This document shows, in pieces, positions 45,413-54,361 of a stretch of DNA of 64,000 nt (positions are counted from its first letter, which is position 1; every line of letters begins with the position of its first letter). Source of the stretch: Rhodoligotrophos defluvii. Lineage in GTDB: Bacteria > Pseudomonadota > Alphaproteobacteria > Rhizobiales > Im1. A program made the translations under genes and the position numbers. Below the pieces are notes generated by a model, which saw only the letters and a list, made by a program, of their open reading frames with translations, had not been told where the DNA came from and searched no databases. The DNA is taken from contig NZ_SZZM01000001.1 of NCBI RefSeq assembly GCF_005281615.1, forward strand, positions 795,001 through 859,000. Reading direction: 5' to 3'.

Positions 45413-46618
45413 CTACTCAGCCGGTGCAATCGACGAGGCAGAGGCTTGCTTGCGGCTGCGGAGGGCGGAGAGATGGATCAGCCCCGCTGTCACCCCCATG
45501 ATGGGCAGCAAGGTTGCGAGCGCGGTGAGCGGCTCGCCAAAGAGAGCCGCCGCTAGGGTGCCGGTGAAGCCCGCCCCGATCTGCAGGAAGCCCATGAGAG
45601 CGGAAGCGGATCCAGCCACTTTCGGGAACGGTGCCAAGGCATCCGTGGTCGTGGCCGGCAGCACGAAGGCGAGGCCGAATGCCCAGATGCCCACCGGGAT
45701 CATCACACTGAGAAAGCTCGGCTCCACCGTCCGTAGGACGACGGCCATGGCGATGCCGGAGATCAGGATCGCGCCAAGTCCCACCGGCACCACCTTGCGT
45801 GCGTCCCGATGCCTGAGGATCTGGCTCACGATCATCGCGCCGGCCAGGAACGAACCGGACTGCATCAGCATGCCCAGGCCGAATTGCGTCGGCGTCAGGC
45901 CCACCTTGTCGACCAGCACGAAGGGCAGGATGGCCGCCATTGTATAAAGGCCGCCAAGGCACAGCGCGATCACCAGGGTTGGCTTCGCAAACCGGCCATC
46001 ACGGATCAGCATGGCGTAGTTGCGCAGCATGGTGCGTGGACGCAGCTTCGAAGGGTCGCGCTCGGCCAACGTCTCCGGCAGCGCAAACACCACCAGCGCC
46101 GCCAGTCCTGCCCCATAGAGCACCATGGCGATGAAGATGGCGTGCCAGCCGAAGGAGGTGAGCAGGATCCCGCCCAGGGTGGGCGAGATGGCCGGTCCGA
46201 GGGCCAGGGTCATGCCGATGGCGTTCATGATGCGCGCCGAGGCTTGGCCCGTGAACTGGTCCCGCACGATGGCGCGCGACAGCGCCACGCCAGCCGCGGC
46301 GCCGATCCCCTGGAGCACCCGCCCCGCCAGCAGCCAATCCACGGTCGGGGTGACGGCACAGATCAGGCTGCCGGCAATATAAATCGCGAAAAAAGCCAGG
46401 GTGGTCGGTCGCCGGCCAAAGGCATCGGAGAACGGACCGCTGATCAGCTGTGCCACGGAGAACCCGGCAAAATACACCGAGAGGGTCAGCTTGATGGTGG
46501 CCGGGTCCGTCTGGAAGGTGTGCACCAGGGCCGGCATGGCGGGCGTATAGAGCGCCATGCTGATCGAGCCCATGGCCACGAGCAGGCCGCCCATGATGGC
46601 GGTGCGAGTCGGCGACAT
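45413..46618 (-). CDS. Bcr/CflA-type MFS multidrug transporter
   Basis: A 401-residue 12-helix exporter: ISMALYTPAMPALVHTF in helix 1, AQLISGPFSDAFGRRPTTL (motif A), SRAIVRDQFTGQASARIMNAIGMTLALGPAISPTLGG (motif C-like). It is directly behind the marR gene (ATG 8 bases after the MarR stop; a TTG overlapping that stop is also possible), so MarR probably controls the pump. Paralogue of the pump at 19.5-20.7 kb. Substrate unknown. Confidence 0.92.
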   Translation of the reverse strand: MSPTRTAIMGGLLVAMGSISMALYTPAMPALVHTFQTDPATIKLTLSVYFAGFSVAQLISGPFSDAFGRRPTTLAFFAIYIAGSLICAVTPTVDWLLAGRVLQGIGAAAGVALSRAIVRDQFTGQASARIMNAIGMTLALGPAISPTLGGILLTSFGWHAIFIAMVLYGAGLAALVVFALPETLAERDPSKLRPRTMLRNYAMLIRDGRFAKPTLVIALCLGGLYTMAAILPFVLVDKVGLTPTQFGLGMLMQSGSFLAGAMIVSQILRHRDARKVVPVGLGAILISGIAMAVVLRTVEPSFLSVMIPVGIWAFGLAFVLPATTTDALAPFPKVAGSASALMGFLQIGAGFTGTLAAALFGEPLTALATLLPIMGVTAGLIHLSALRSRKQASASSIAPAE

Positions 46619-46626
46619 CAACGGGG

Positions 46627-47079
46627 TCAAGCCTTCGGCTCCTTTTCGTCGGCCATCAGATTGCTACGCATGAGCTGCAGGATCTGGCGGAGCTCATCCA
46701 CCACCTCCGGCGACAGGCCGTCTGTAGCACTGGCGCGCGTTACGGCGGCAATCTCTGCGACACGGGTCACGATCGGCCTGGCGGCTTCGGTGACGTGCAC
46801 AAGCTTCGCACGCCGGTCATCCGGGTCCGGCACGCGCTGCACCAGGGCCCGCGCCTCCAACTTGTCGAGAAAGCCCACCAGCGTCATGGGTTCTACGCCC
46901 ATCAGTTCTGCAAGCGTGGTCTGCCGCGATCCTTCGAACTTGGCGGCATAGGCCAGCGTGCGCGCCTCGCCGGACGTGAGCCCCAGCCCGGCGCGATCGA
47001 GCGCCCGGTCCGTGCGCCGCCGCATCAGGCGCGCAACCTCGAAGAGAAGGAAGCCGAAATGTTCCGTGGGGGAAGGCAT
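46627..47079 (-). CDS. MarR family transcriptional regulator
   Basis: A 150-residue winged-helix regulator: LLFEVARLMRRRTDRALDRAGL, TTLAELMGVEPMTLVGFLDKLEARALVQRVPDPDDRRAKLVHVTEAAR (recognition helix and wing with the DDRR motif). MarR proteins are usually repressors released by small aromatic compounds. Its position directly upstream of an MFS pump in one operon suggests local control of efflux. Divergent from tusA across about 130 bases. Confidence 0.94.
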   Translation of the reverse strand: MPSPTEHFGFLLFEVARLMRRRTDRALDRAGLGLTSGEARTLAYAAKFEGSRQTTLAELMGVEPMTLVGFLDKLEARALVQRVPDPDDRRAKLVHVTEAARPIVTRVAEIAAVTRASATDGLSPEVVDELRQILQLMRSNLMADEKEPKA

Positions 47080-47178
47080 AAAGAACAGGGAACGCTATAA
47101 TAAGGCAACCGTACTAGATATAAGAATGTTTGCCCGCATTGAAGAGGAAAGGCAGCCGCATCGCCTGCGACAAAGAAT

Positions 47179-47203
47179 GGCAAGACGCGGCAAACCGTGG
47201 CAA
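47179..47203. repeat. Three GGCAA direct repeats spaced 10 bases
   Basis: GGCAA occurs at 47179, 47189 and 47199, exactly one helical turn apart, ending 10 bases before the tusA ATG in the marR-tusA divergent space. It could be a regulator site or chance. Confidence 0.3.
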
Positions 47204-47212
47204 AAGCGCCCT

Positions 47213-47452
47213 ATGTCTACACCCGACATAGCCATTTTGGACGCACGAGACTTGCAATGCCCCTGGCCCGTGCTCAAGGCGCGCAAGCGGCTGCTGATGC
47301 TGGCACCAGGCGCGGTTCTGCAGGTTGAAGCCACCGACCCCATGTCCGCGATCGACATTCCCCATTTCTGCGCGGAAGCCGGGCACGCGCTGATCGCCCA
47401 GACCGTTGAGAACGGGATCTATCGCTTCGTCATTCGTCGCGGCGAGAGGTGA
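47213..47452 (+). CDS. TusA-like sulfurtransferase
   Basis: A 79-residue SirA/TusA protein: LDARDLQCPWPVLKARKRL carries the catalytic Cys in the CPxP motif, followed by VLQVEATDPMSAIDIPHFC and the C-terminal beta strand YRFVIRRGE. TusA carries sulfur as a persulfide to tRNA thiolation, molybdopterin or sulfur oxidation; no partner genes are adjacent. The ATG at 47213 is chosen by family match; the ribosome site is weak. Confidence 0.92.
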   Translation: MSTPDIAILDARDLQCPWPVLKARKRLLMLAPGAVLQVEATDPMSAIDIPHFCAEAGHALIAQTVENGIYRFVIRRGER

Positions 47453-47458
47453 CAGGCC

Positions 47459-48637
47459 TCACGACAGGAGGCCGGTCGAGTCATCCAGGGACAAGGTCTT
47501 GTCGCTGAGGCCTGCGCCCGATCCGGTGAGACGATCGGTGAACGCGTTGAGTAGCGCCTCCACCCGTTCCCTTTCCACGTCGCGGGTGATGAAGACCAGG
47601 CGTGTGCGCCGGTCGCTCCCTGGCCACTGGTCCAGGCGCAACGGGGGATGCAGCATGCCCTGCACCCCATGTACCACGACTGGCCGGTCCGGGTCCTCCG
47701 CCAGCTTGACGATACCCTTCATGCGCAGGAGATCCTTGCCGTACTGCGCATTGAGCAGCTCCAGAAACAGTCCGAACGGCGTCTCACCGATCGGCTGCGG
47801 CGTGGTGATGCAATAGGCGCGGATGCGGTCATCGTGGCGATTGACGTCATGACCAAGGACGGGGTGATCGTGGGCATGATCATGGTTATGGTTGTGGTTG
47901 TGCCCGTGGTCGTCATTCCCCGCGGCATAGGCCTCTTCGGCCAGCCAGCGCGCCACCTCGATGGTCTTGGTCTCGGGATTGTACAGGCCCGCATTCAGCA
48001 GCCTCGATGCCTCGATGCCGTCCTGCGCGGCATCGAGCACCGGCGCCCCCGGGTTGAGGGCGGCAAGCCGCTGCCTCAATGCCACCAGCGCTGCGGTGTC
48101 TGTGGCAAGGTCCGTCTTGGTGAGAACGAGACGGTCGGCCATGGCCGCCTGCTTAACCGCTTCCGCATGGGCGTCCAGCGTTGCGAAGCCACTCACCGCG
48201 TCCACCACAGTGATGACGCTGTCGAGCCGCAGCCGTTGCACCAGCAGCGGGTGAGCCATCAGCACGTGCAGCACCGGCGCCGGGTCGGCAAGGCCGGTGG
48301 TTTCGATGATGATCCGGTCGAAGGCCGCGATCTCGCCGTCGTCCCGACGCTCCAGCAACCCAACCAGCGTGTCCACCAGATCGCCGCGAATGGTGCAGCA
48401 GAGGCAGCCGCTGGACATCTCGATCACATTGTCCGTGCTGTGCTCGACCAGGAGGTGGTCGAGGCCGATCTCGCCGAACTCGTTGATGATGACGGCGGTG
48501 CGGCTTAGGCCGGGGTCGGTCAGCAGACGGTTCAGCAGCGTTGTCTTGCCGGCGCCGAGAAATCCGGTGAGCACGGAAACCGGCAGCGGTTCACCCGGGG
48601 AAGGCCGGCGTCCGGAAGCGTCACTCCTCGTTGCCAT
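47459..48637 (-). CDS. CobW/COG0523 family GTP-binding metallochaperone
   Basis: A 392-residue G3E GTPase. Walker A GFLGAGKTTLLNRLL, the metal-binding switch SSGCLCCTIR (CxCC), ETTGLADPAPVL and NKxD-like LVLTKTDLA are present. A histidine-rich loop (HGHNHNHNHDHAHDH, about residues 243-257) and the C-terminal CobW domain (FGLFLELLNAQYGKDLLRMKGI) follow. Members deliver zinc or cobalt to target enzymes; the His-rich loop suggests zinc. Its 5' end overlaps the 3' end of the D,D-carboxypeptidase gene by 17 bases, so the pair may be co-transcribed. Confidence 0.93.
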   Translation of the reverse strand: MATRSDASGRRPSPGEPLPVSVLTGFLGAGKTTLLNRLLTDPGLSRTAVIINEFGEIGLDHLLVEHSTDNVIEMSSGCLCCTIRGDLVDTLVGLLERRDDGEIAAFDRIIIETTGLADPAPVLHVLMAHPLLVQRLRLDSVITVVDAVSGFATLDAHAEAVKQAAMADRLVLTKTDLATDTAALVALRQRLAALNPGAPVLDAAQDGIEASRLLNAGLYNPETKTIEVARWLAEEAYAAGNDDHGHNHNHNHDHAHDHPVLGHDVNRHDDRIRAYCITTPQPIGETPFGLFLELLNAQYGKDLLRMKGIVKLAEDPDRPVVVHGVQGMLHPPLRLDQWPGSDRRTRLVFITRDVERERVEALLNAFTDRLTGSGAGLSDKTLSLDDSTGLLS

Positions 48638-49913
48638 TGCCCTGCGCAGGCGCGTTGGCCGCTCCGCCGGCCGCTTCCACTTTGACGTTGGGACCCTTGC
48701 CCTGGGCGACCTCTTCCCTGTTCTCCTCGGCGAGCCTCACGAACACATCCGGGCTCATGATCTGGCACGGCGCATTGTTCGAGCGCAAATAGCTGCAGAC
48801 CGACTGCGTCTGAGTTTGGTTGAGATCATCCACCAGCACCAGATAGTCGCCTTTGTAGGGCACGCGCAGGATGGTGCCCCGCCCGCCATAAAAGACATAG
48901 CGGGTGGCGAGCAGCCACTTGTTCATCATCTCGGTGGCGGCTTGTGGAGTACCGAATCGGCCGAAGGCCACGCCCCAGCCCTGCAGATCCTCGGGCTTGC
49001 TCACCTCGAAGGCCGGCTTCCAGTTGCAGACCTGAGGCGTCAAGTCACTCGGGAGAGCAGCACTGGACAGCGCGCCGGCCTTCAGCCGGTAAACGGTGGT
49101 TGAGCTCGCCGGTGTCGTGAACCCTTGCTCGAGCAGCGACTGCGCCTTCGCAGTCCGGTCATTGACATTGGCCGCGCCCAGAACCACCGCCACCAGGCGG
49201 CGGCCGTCTTGGCTGGCACTGGCGATGAGATTGTAACCGGAACTGCAGATATAGCCGGTCTTGATACCGTCGGCATTTTTCATTTGCCGCAGCAGGTTGT
49301 TGCGATTGGCGAACTCGCGCGTGCCCACCACCACGGAAGGATCCGCGAAATAGTGCTGATGCTCCGGGAAGTCGCGGATGATGGTGTTGGTGAGAATGGC
49401 CAGATCGCGCGCGGTGGTCACCTGGCGGATATCCGGCAGCCCGTGCGGATTGGCGAAATAGGTGCCGGTCATGCCCAGCCGACGTGCGGTCTCGTTCATC
49501 ATCTGCACAAAGCGCGGTACCGAACCGCCGATATTCTCGGCAATGGCAACGGCGAAATCATTGGCCGAGCGGACCAGCATGCCCTCGAGCGCCAGGTCCA
49601 GCTTCAGGCTGCTGCCTGGCTCCAGGCCGATCTTACTCGGCGGCTGATTGGCAGCGCGCGCGGAATAGGTGATGTCCGACTGAAGCGAGACGCGGCCACC
49701 CTTGATGGCCAGGAAAGTGACGTAGGCCGTCATCAGCTTGGTGAGCGACGCCGGGTGCCACGGCTCGCTGTCGCCTTCCCCCGCGATGATCCGCCCTGAT
49801 CCCGCTTCGAACACCAGGCTTGGTCCCGCCGAGGCCGCAGCGGCCTGCCAGAGAATGGCAATGCTCGCAAGGCCAATGACTGCGGGATGACGAAGTCGCA
49901 AAATATGCCTCAA
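48621..49913 (-). CDS. D-alanyl-D-alanine carboxypeptidase with SPOR-like domain
   Basis: A 430-residue penicillin-binding protein. A signal peptide (1-29, ends ASAG) leads to a peptidase S11 domain: PASLTKLMTAY (SxxK Ser), VRSANDFAVAIAE (SxN), NADGIKTGYICSSG (KTG). The C-terminal part (about residues 300-400: GWGVAFGRFGTPQAATEMMN, KGDYLVLVDDLNQTQTQSVC) resembles a SPOR domain, which binds denuded glycan at the septum. It trims pentapeptides in the periplasm. A disordered Gly/Ala tail ends the protein. Confidence 0.93.
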   Translation of the reverse strand: MRHILRLRHPAVIGLASIAILWQAAAASAGPSLVFEAGSGRIIAGEGDSEPWHPASLTKLMTAYVTFLAIKGGRVSLQSDITYSARAANQPPSKIGLEPGSSLKLDLALEGMLVRSANDFAVAIAENIGGSVPRFVQMMNETARRLGMTGTYFANPHGLPDIRQVTTARDLAILTNTIIRDFPEHQHYFADPSVVVGTREFANRNNLLRQMKNADGIKTGYICSSGYNLIASASQDGRRLVAVVLGAANVNDRTAKAQSLLEQGFTTPASSTTVYRLKAGALSSAALPSDLTPQVCNWKPAFEVSKPEDLQGWGVAFGRFGTPQAATEMMNKWLLATRYVFYGGRGTILRVPYKGDYLVLVDDLNQTQTQSVCSYLRSNNAPCQIMSPDVFVRLAEENREEVAQGKGPNVKVEAAGGAANAPAQGNGNEE

Positions 49914-50012
49914 GATTGCGGAGCGAAGCAGTGCGCTTCCCTTGGTAACATTCCTAGCCGACGGTGATCAACGACCCAGCACCGAATAAGTGCCTTGCCC
50001 CTGTTTTCAAGG

Positions 50013-51122
50013 TTACCGAAATCGGGCCGGATCAAGCTGAGCCCTAACGGTCCGTTCATCATCACCGGCCGCTTTTTCGCCCAGAATAATGGCAGAAGCG
50101 AGCCGCGAGGCCGCCGGTGAGGTCTGAATGCCATAGCCGCCTTGGCCGGCGAGCCAGAAGAAGCCTTCGGCGGCAGGGTCGAATCCGATGACCGGCGTGC
50201 GATCACGGGCGAAGGTGCGCAAGCCGGCCCAGCTGCGCTCTATACGGGTGACGCGGATGGTCACCGCCTGCTCGAATCGATCGAGCCCCTCCGCCAGCAC
50301 CATGTCGTCGGGATAAGCATCGTGCGGCTCCATCGGGTCCTCTTCTGCGGGCGAGACATAGAGGGTTCCGGCTTCAGCCTTGCAGTACCAGAGTTCTCGC
50401 GCCGGACCGAAGACGGGCCACCGGCTGACATCGTAGCCCTCCGGCGCCGGCAGCACCGCCATGCTGCGGCGGCAGGGGGTGAGGCCGATCGGATCGAGGC
50501 CGGCCATGGCGGCGACCTTGTCGGCCCAGGCGCCGGCCGCATTTACCACCACCGCGGCGGAAACCACTCCGGCCGGGCTTTCGATGAGCCAGCGGTTGCC
50601 CTCGCGGGTGAGCTTGCTGACGCGCGCGTTGCACAAGAGGGTGCCGCCCCGCTTGCGCATGACCTTGATCCAGCCCTGATGCAGCGCATGGACATCGATG
50701 TCGGACGCGTTTTCGATGGCGGCGCGGCGCACCTTCTCCGGCCGCAGGATCGGCACGAGCGAAAGGGCCTCGCGAGGTGAGATCTCCCTGAGTAACGCGC
50801 TGCCTTCGACTTGGCGGATGAACACGTCCTCGTCGCTGCCGTCGGTGATCATGAGCTCGCCTCGCGGCGAGAGCAGCGGCGTTTCCGTAACCTCCGCAGG
50901 CGGGTTGAGGTAAAAGGCCTCGCTCCTGGCCGTCAGCCATCTGATCGTATCGTTGCCGTAATGCTTGAGGTAAACGGCTGCGGAGCGTCCGGTCGCGTGA
51001 TAGCCCGGCTGCTCCTCCGCCTCGAGCACCAGCACGCTGCGCGAGCGGGCAAGTTCCGCACCGATGCCGATGCCGGCAATCCCGGCCCCGATGATCGCAA
51101 CGTCCACGTCATAATCAGCCAT
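50013..51122 (-). CDS. D-arginine dehydrogenase-like FAD enzyme (DAO family)
   Basis: A 369-residue FAD oxidoreductase. FAD motif IIGAGIAGIGIGAELA, then EEQPGYHATGRSAA, TPLLSPRGELMI, VNAAGAWADKVAAMAG, WAGLRTFARDRTPVIG and FFWLAGQGGYGIQTSP. This layout matches Pseudomonas DauA from memory: its Glu87, Tyr53 and two substrate arginines appear conserved, while His48 is Val here. DauA turns D-arginine into 2-ketoarginine in the cytoplasm. Divergent from a guanidinobutyrase-like gene 120 bases away, which fits a guanidino-acid pathway. Another D-amino-acid substrate is possible. Confidence 0.82.
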   Translation of the reverse strand: MADYDVDVAIIGAGIAGIGIGAELARSRSVLVLEAEEQPGYHATGRSAAVYLKHYGNDTIRWLTARSEAFYLNPPAEVTETPLLSPRGELMITDGSDEDVFIRQVEGSALLREISPREALSLVPILRPEKVRRAAIENASDIDVHALHQGWIKVMRKRGGTLLCNARVSKLTREGNRWLIESPAGVVSAAVVVNAAGAWADKVAAMAGLDPIGLTPCRRSMAVLPAPEGYDVSRWPVFGPARELWYCKAEAGTLYVSPAEEDPMEPHDAYPDDMVLAEGLDRFEQAVTIRVTRIERSWAGLRTFARDRTPVIGFDPAAEGFFWLAGQGGYGIQTSPAASRLASAIILGEKAAGDDERTVRAQLDPARFR

Positions 51123-51241
51123 CCCGCACGCGTCCCTTGCAATAACTCTTGGAGCGCAATCCGCCCCTTGCCATCAGAAGCAGGAGGCGCTTTCTCTGTC
51201 CAGTGTGTTGGGGTCCCATTCTTCGCGAGAGGCTGGCTTAG

Positions 51242-52198
51242 ATGACGCGAGTGCTCAATCAACCCTTGAGCGGCAACGACATGCCGCGCTTCGGCGGCAT
51301 CGCCACCATGATGCGTTTGCCGCATGTGGACAGCGCCGAAGGGCTCGATGCCTGCTTCGTCGGCGTGCCCATGGACATCGGCACCAGCAACCGCCCGGGC
51401 ACCCGGTTCGGGCCCCGTCAGATCCGTACGGAATCGGTCATGCTGCGCCCCTACAACATGGCGACGCGCGCGGCACCCTTCGATTCGCTCCAGGTGGCCG
51501 ATATCGGCGACGTGCCGACCAATCCCTATGACCTGAAGGACTCGGTGCGCATCATCGAGGCGTTCTACACCAACAGGATTCTGAACCAGGGCGCGCGCCC
51601 CCTGACCCTTGGTGGCGACCACACGCTGGTGTTGCCCATACTCAGGGCCATGGCCAGGAAATACGGGCCGGTGGGTCTTATCCACGTGGATGCCCATGCC
51701 GACATCAACGACACCATGTTCGGCGAGAAGATCGCCCACGGCACGCCGTTCCGCCGGGCAGTGGAGGACCGGGCCATCGATCCCAAGCGGGTCTGGCAGA
51801 TCGGCCTGCGCGGCACCGGCTACGCGGCGGAGGACTTCGACTGGCCGCGCAATCAAGGCTTCCGGGTGGTGCAGGTCGAGGAGTGCTGGCACAAATCGTT
51901 GGCACCACTGATGGAAGAAGTGCGGGCCAATCTCGGCAGCGGCCCCGTCTATCTGAGCTTCGACATCGACAGCCTCGATCCGGCCTATGCGCCAGGCACC
52001 GGCACCCCGGAAATCGGCGGTCTCACCGTGCCTCAGGGCATCGAGATCATCCGCGGCTGCCGCGGGCTCGATCTCGTCGGCTGCGACCTGGTCGAGGTCT
52101 CCCCGCCCTATGATACGACCGGAAATACGGCGATCACCGCGGCGAACCTTCTTTTCGAGATGCTCTGCGTACTGCCGGGCGTCACCTATCGCACCTGA
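51242..52198 (+). CDS. Guanidinobutyrase/agmatinase-family ureohydrolase
   Basis: A 318-residue ureohydrolase with classical motifs: GVPMDIGTSNRPGTRFGP, LGGDHTLVLPIL, HVDAHADINDTMFG, KIAHGTPFRRAVE and SFDIDSLDPAYAPGTGTPEIGG. The HGTPFRRA segment is the pattern I recall from GbuA/GpuA-type enzymes that cleave 4-guanidinobutyrate or 3-guanidinopropionate to urea and GABA or beta-alanine. Divergent from the DauA-like gene; convergent overlap of 13 bases with chaC. The paralogue at 25.2 kb differs at the DAH motif. Confidence 0.9.
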   Translation: MTRVLNQPLSGNDMPRFGGIATMMRLPHVDSAEGLDACFVGVPMDIGTSNRPGTRFGPRQIRTESVMLRPYNMATRAAPFDSLQVADIGDVPTNPYDLKDSVRIIEAFYTNRILNQGARPLTLGGDHTLVLPILRAMARKYGPVGLIHVDAHADINDTMFGEKIAHGTPFRRAVEDRAIDPKRVWQIGLRGTGYAAEDFDWPRNQGFRVVQVEECWHKSLAPLMEEVRANLGSGPVYLSFDIDSLDPAYAPGTGTPEIGGLTVPQGIEIIRGCRGLDLVGCDLVEVSPPYDTTGNTAITAANLLFEMLCVLPGVTYRT

Positions 52199-52734
52199 AC
52201 GAGGGCCTCGGCGTCGTCGACCGCCTGCAGCAAGGCTTCGAGCTCGGGGTCACGAATGCCGAGCTCGCGCAGATGCAGCACGGTCGAGCGCACATAGTCG
52301 GGGCAGCGGCCTGAGATGCCGCAGCCCTGCAGGATGAGGTTGACCTGCTCGGCGATGCTGAGCTGGCCCGCATATTGTGGATGCCTTCGGTCGATCAGGA
52401 AAACGAGCGCGGCTGCGGCGCCGCCTTTCGTGTCGACGAAGGAGATTCGGCGGAGCGCCTCGCGATAGACGTTGGTCACCTGTTCGCGGGCCACCAGATA
52501 GGCGCGCACCTCCGCCCAGTTCTCAGGCGCGACGCGGAAGGCTGTTCCCCGGCACGAGCCGCCGAGGTCGAGCCCCAGCACCAGGCCCGGCTTTTCCGGG
52601 GTGCCGCGATGCACGTGCGACAACACGCACAAGGAACGGTGTGCGCCGCGGAGCAAGGCGGGCCGCTGTTCCTCGTAGGCGAAGCCCGGCCGCCACATGA
52701 GCGATCCGTAGCCAAAGACCCAGAACTCCTGCAT
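52186..52734 (-). CDS. ChaC-like gamma-glutamylcyclotransferase
   Basis: A 182-residue enzyme: WVFGYGSLMWRPGF (the substrate-binding YGSL loop), LVLGLDLGGSCRGTAFRV and a C-terminal helical segment with GPCP-like CPDYVRSTVLHLRELG. ChaC proteins degrade glutathione to 5-oxoproline and Cys-Gly. The expected catalytic Glu is not clearly placed by eye. Divergent from the DUF2125 gene; I recall this pairing from rhizobial genomes. Confidence 0.88.
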   Translation of the reverse strand: MQEFWVFGYGSLMWRPGFAYEEQRPALLRGAHRSLCVLSHVHRGTPEKPGLVLGLDLGGSCRGTAFRVAPENWAEVRAYLVAREQVTNVYREALRRISFVDTKGGAAAALVFLIDRRHPQYAGQLSIAEQVNLILQGCGISGRCPDYVRSTVLHLRELGIRDPELEALLQAVDDAEALVQVR

Positions 52735-52765
52735 GATCCCCCAAACATCCGTATGTAACGTCGTT

Positions 52766-53884
52766 ATGGCACATCCTATAGATCAGTCCGCCCAGGACCC
52801 CAACCACTCTGGCACGGCGAATGGGACGAGATTGGGCCCTTGGCGGGTCGCACTGCCGCTGATCGGCGTGCTGGTGCTGTTTGCCCTCTGGTCGGGCTAT
52901 TGGTGGTACGTCTCCCAGATGAGCCGCAACGGGTTCGAGCGCTGGGTCCACGAGGTGGTCCAGCGCGGGATGACGGTGAGCTGCGGCGAGCAGCAATGGG
53001 GCGGCTACCCCTTTCGGGTCGAGATGAGCTGCGCGCCCTTGCAGCTGTCCTGGACGAATTCGGCCGGCGCAGGGTCGATCGACCTAGGCCGGCTGGAGAG
53101 CGTCTTCCAGGTCTATAATCCCCGCCATGTGCTGGCGGCGGCTTCGGCCCCGGCCTCCTACCGCATTGGCGCGTCCGGCGGCGGCGCGCCGAATGCGCTG
53201 GTATCGGCCACCTTTGCGCCGGCAACCGCCAGCCTGGTTCTGGCCAATGGCGGCTTTGCCCGAAGTGATCTCGTGGTTCGCGAGCTGGTTGCGGATTTCG
53301 GCGGTGCCGAGGGTTTCGGCGCACAAGGACGCGCCCGCAGTCTTGAGCTGCACAGCCGGTTCGTGCAGCGCGATGAGACCGCGCCGATGATCCTGGAAAT
53401 CGCGGGCACGGCCGAGGACATTTCCCTGGCCGGACCGGCGGTCACCTACGCCACCGGCATACCGATCGCCCTCGACGCGATGACGCTTCGGGCCGAGATG
53501 GATGGCGCCTTCACCGCAGCGGTCGACCCCAGCACGGCCCTGCGCGCCTTCGTGGCCTCGGGGGGCAAGGTGCGCATCACCCAGCTGAACGGTCGCCAGG
53601 GCAAGGTGACCATCGACGCGACGGGCGAGCTCACCTTCGATAGCGACGGCCAGGCCAATGGGGAGCTCGACTCCACCGTGGTGAATTTGAAGAGCATACT
53701 CGACCAGCTGCGGGAGGCCGGCCGCCTCGGCGAGCTCGAAGCCGCTTTCTCGCTCAACATGCTCTCCATGCTGGAGGGTGCGACCTCCGGCCGCGAGGGA
53801 TCGTTGCGGGTCAAGGTGGTCATCAAGGATGGCAACGTCTATTTCGGCCCATTCAAGATCCTGGAACTGCCGCCGCTATTCTGA
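52766..53884 (+). CDS. DUF2125 family membrane-anchored protein
   Basis: A 372-residue protein. One N-terminal membrane helix (WRVALPLIGVLVLFALWSGYWWYV) is followed by a large beta-rich periplasmic domain with the DUF2125 marks RNGFERWVHEVVQRGMTVSCGEQQWGGYPFR and RVEMSCAPLQL. The C-terminus contains EAAFSLNMLSMLEG and DGNVYFGPFKI. Function unknown; the architecture resembles lipid-transfer (AsmA/DUF945-like) proteins. The start at 52766 is chosen over one 11 codons upstream that would overlap the divergent chaC promoter. Confidence 0.88.
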   Translation: MAHPIDQSAQDPNHSGTANGTRLGPWRVALPLIGVLVLFALWSGYWWYVSQMSRNGFERWVHEVVQRGMTVSCGEQQWGGYPFRVEMSCAPLQLSWTNSAGAGSIDLGRLESVFQVYNPRHVLAAASAPASYRIGASGGGAPNALVSATFAPATASLVLANGGFARSDLVVRELVADFGGAEGFGAQGRARSLELHSRFVQRDETAPMILEIAGTAEDISLAGPAVTYATGIPIALDAMTLRAEMDGAFTAAVDPSTALRAFVASGGKVRITQLNGRQGKVTIDATGELTFDSDGQANGELDSTVVNLKSILDQLREAGRLGELEAAFSLNMLSMLEGATSGREGSLRVKVVIKDGNVYFGPFKILELPPLF

Positions 53885-53896
53885 CGCCGTATCTGG

Positions 53897-54349
53897 TCAC
53901 GTCTGAAACATCCCGCGGAACGCCGGAAACCAACGGTGGAGCCGGCGGCGGGCCGAAGCCTCCGGCTCGCTCAAATCGGCCTGGCCATCGGAGGCACGGG
54001 CCGGCAGCAGCGCCGCCGACAGATCCGCCAAGGTTGCCTCGACCTCCGGCTCCGTCTCGGCCAGAAGATGCACATGCACTTCGTTCACCCCGTGCCGATC
54101 CGCCAAGCCGCTCGGCAGCGAGGACGCTTCCAGCACTGACGAGAACCGGCCGATGGCGCAGACGACCCGCTGGCCCGAGCGCTCACGTCGCACGGCCAGG
54201 TAGATCGCGCCGGGGAAAGGTGGGCAATCACCCAGCCGGAACACACTGTGGATGTAGCGCCGGCCGGAAGAACCGTTCCAGTACCAGAACCGATCGCCAA
54301 ACGGGCCGTCGCGGTTCACTTGAGCGGAATGGGAGAGGGTCTTGATCAT
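53897..54349 (-). CDS. Conserved hypothetical protein with LexA-type operator
   Basis: A 150-residue soluble protein of no known function. Its core (RFWYWNGSSGRRYIHSVF, CPPFPGAIYLAVRRERSGQR, VVCAIGRFSSVLEAS, GVNEVHVHLLAETEPEVEAT) looks like a family I recall only as hypothetical in rhizobia. It is rich in Arg and Trp and ends RRRLHRWFPAFRGMF. No membrane helix or signal. A perfect GAAC-N7-GAAC SOS box starts 13 bases before the ATG, so it is probably DNA-damage-inducible. It lies downstream of nrdJ on the same strand and convergent with DUF2125. Confidence 0.78.
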   Translation of the reverse strand: MIKTLSHSAQVNRDGPFGDRFWYWNGSSGRRYIHSVFRLGDCPPFPGAIYLAVRRERSGQRVVCAIGRFSSVLEASSLPSGLADRHGVNEVHVHLLAETEPEVEATLADLSAALLPARASDGQADLSEPEASARRRLHRWFPAFRGMFQT

Positions 54350-54361
54350 GTGGTTACGCTA

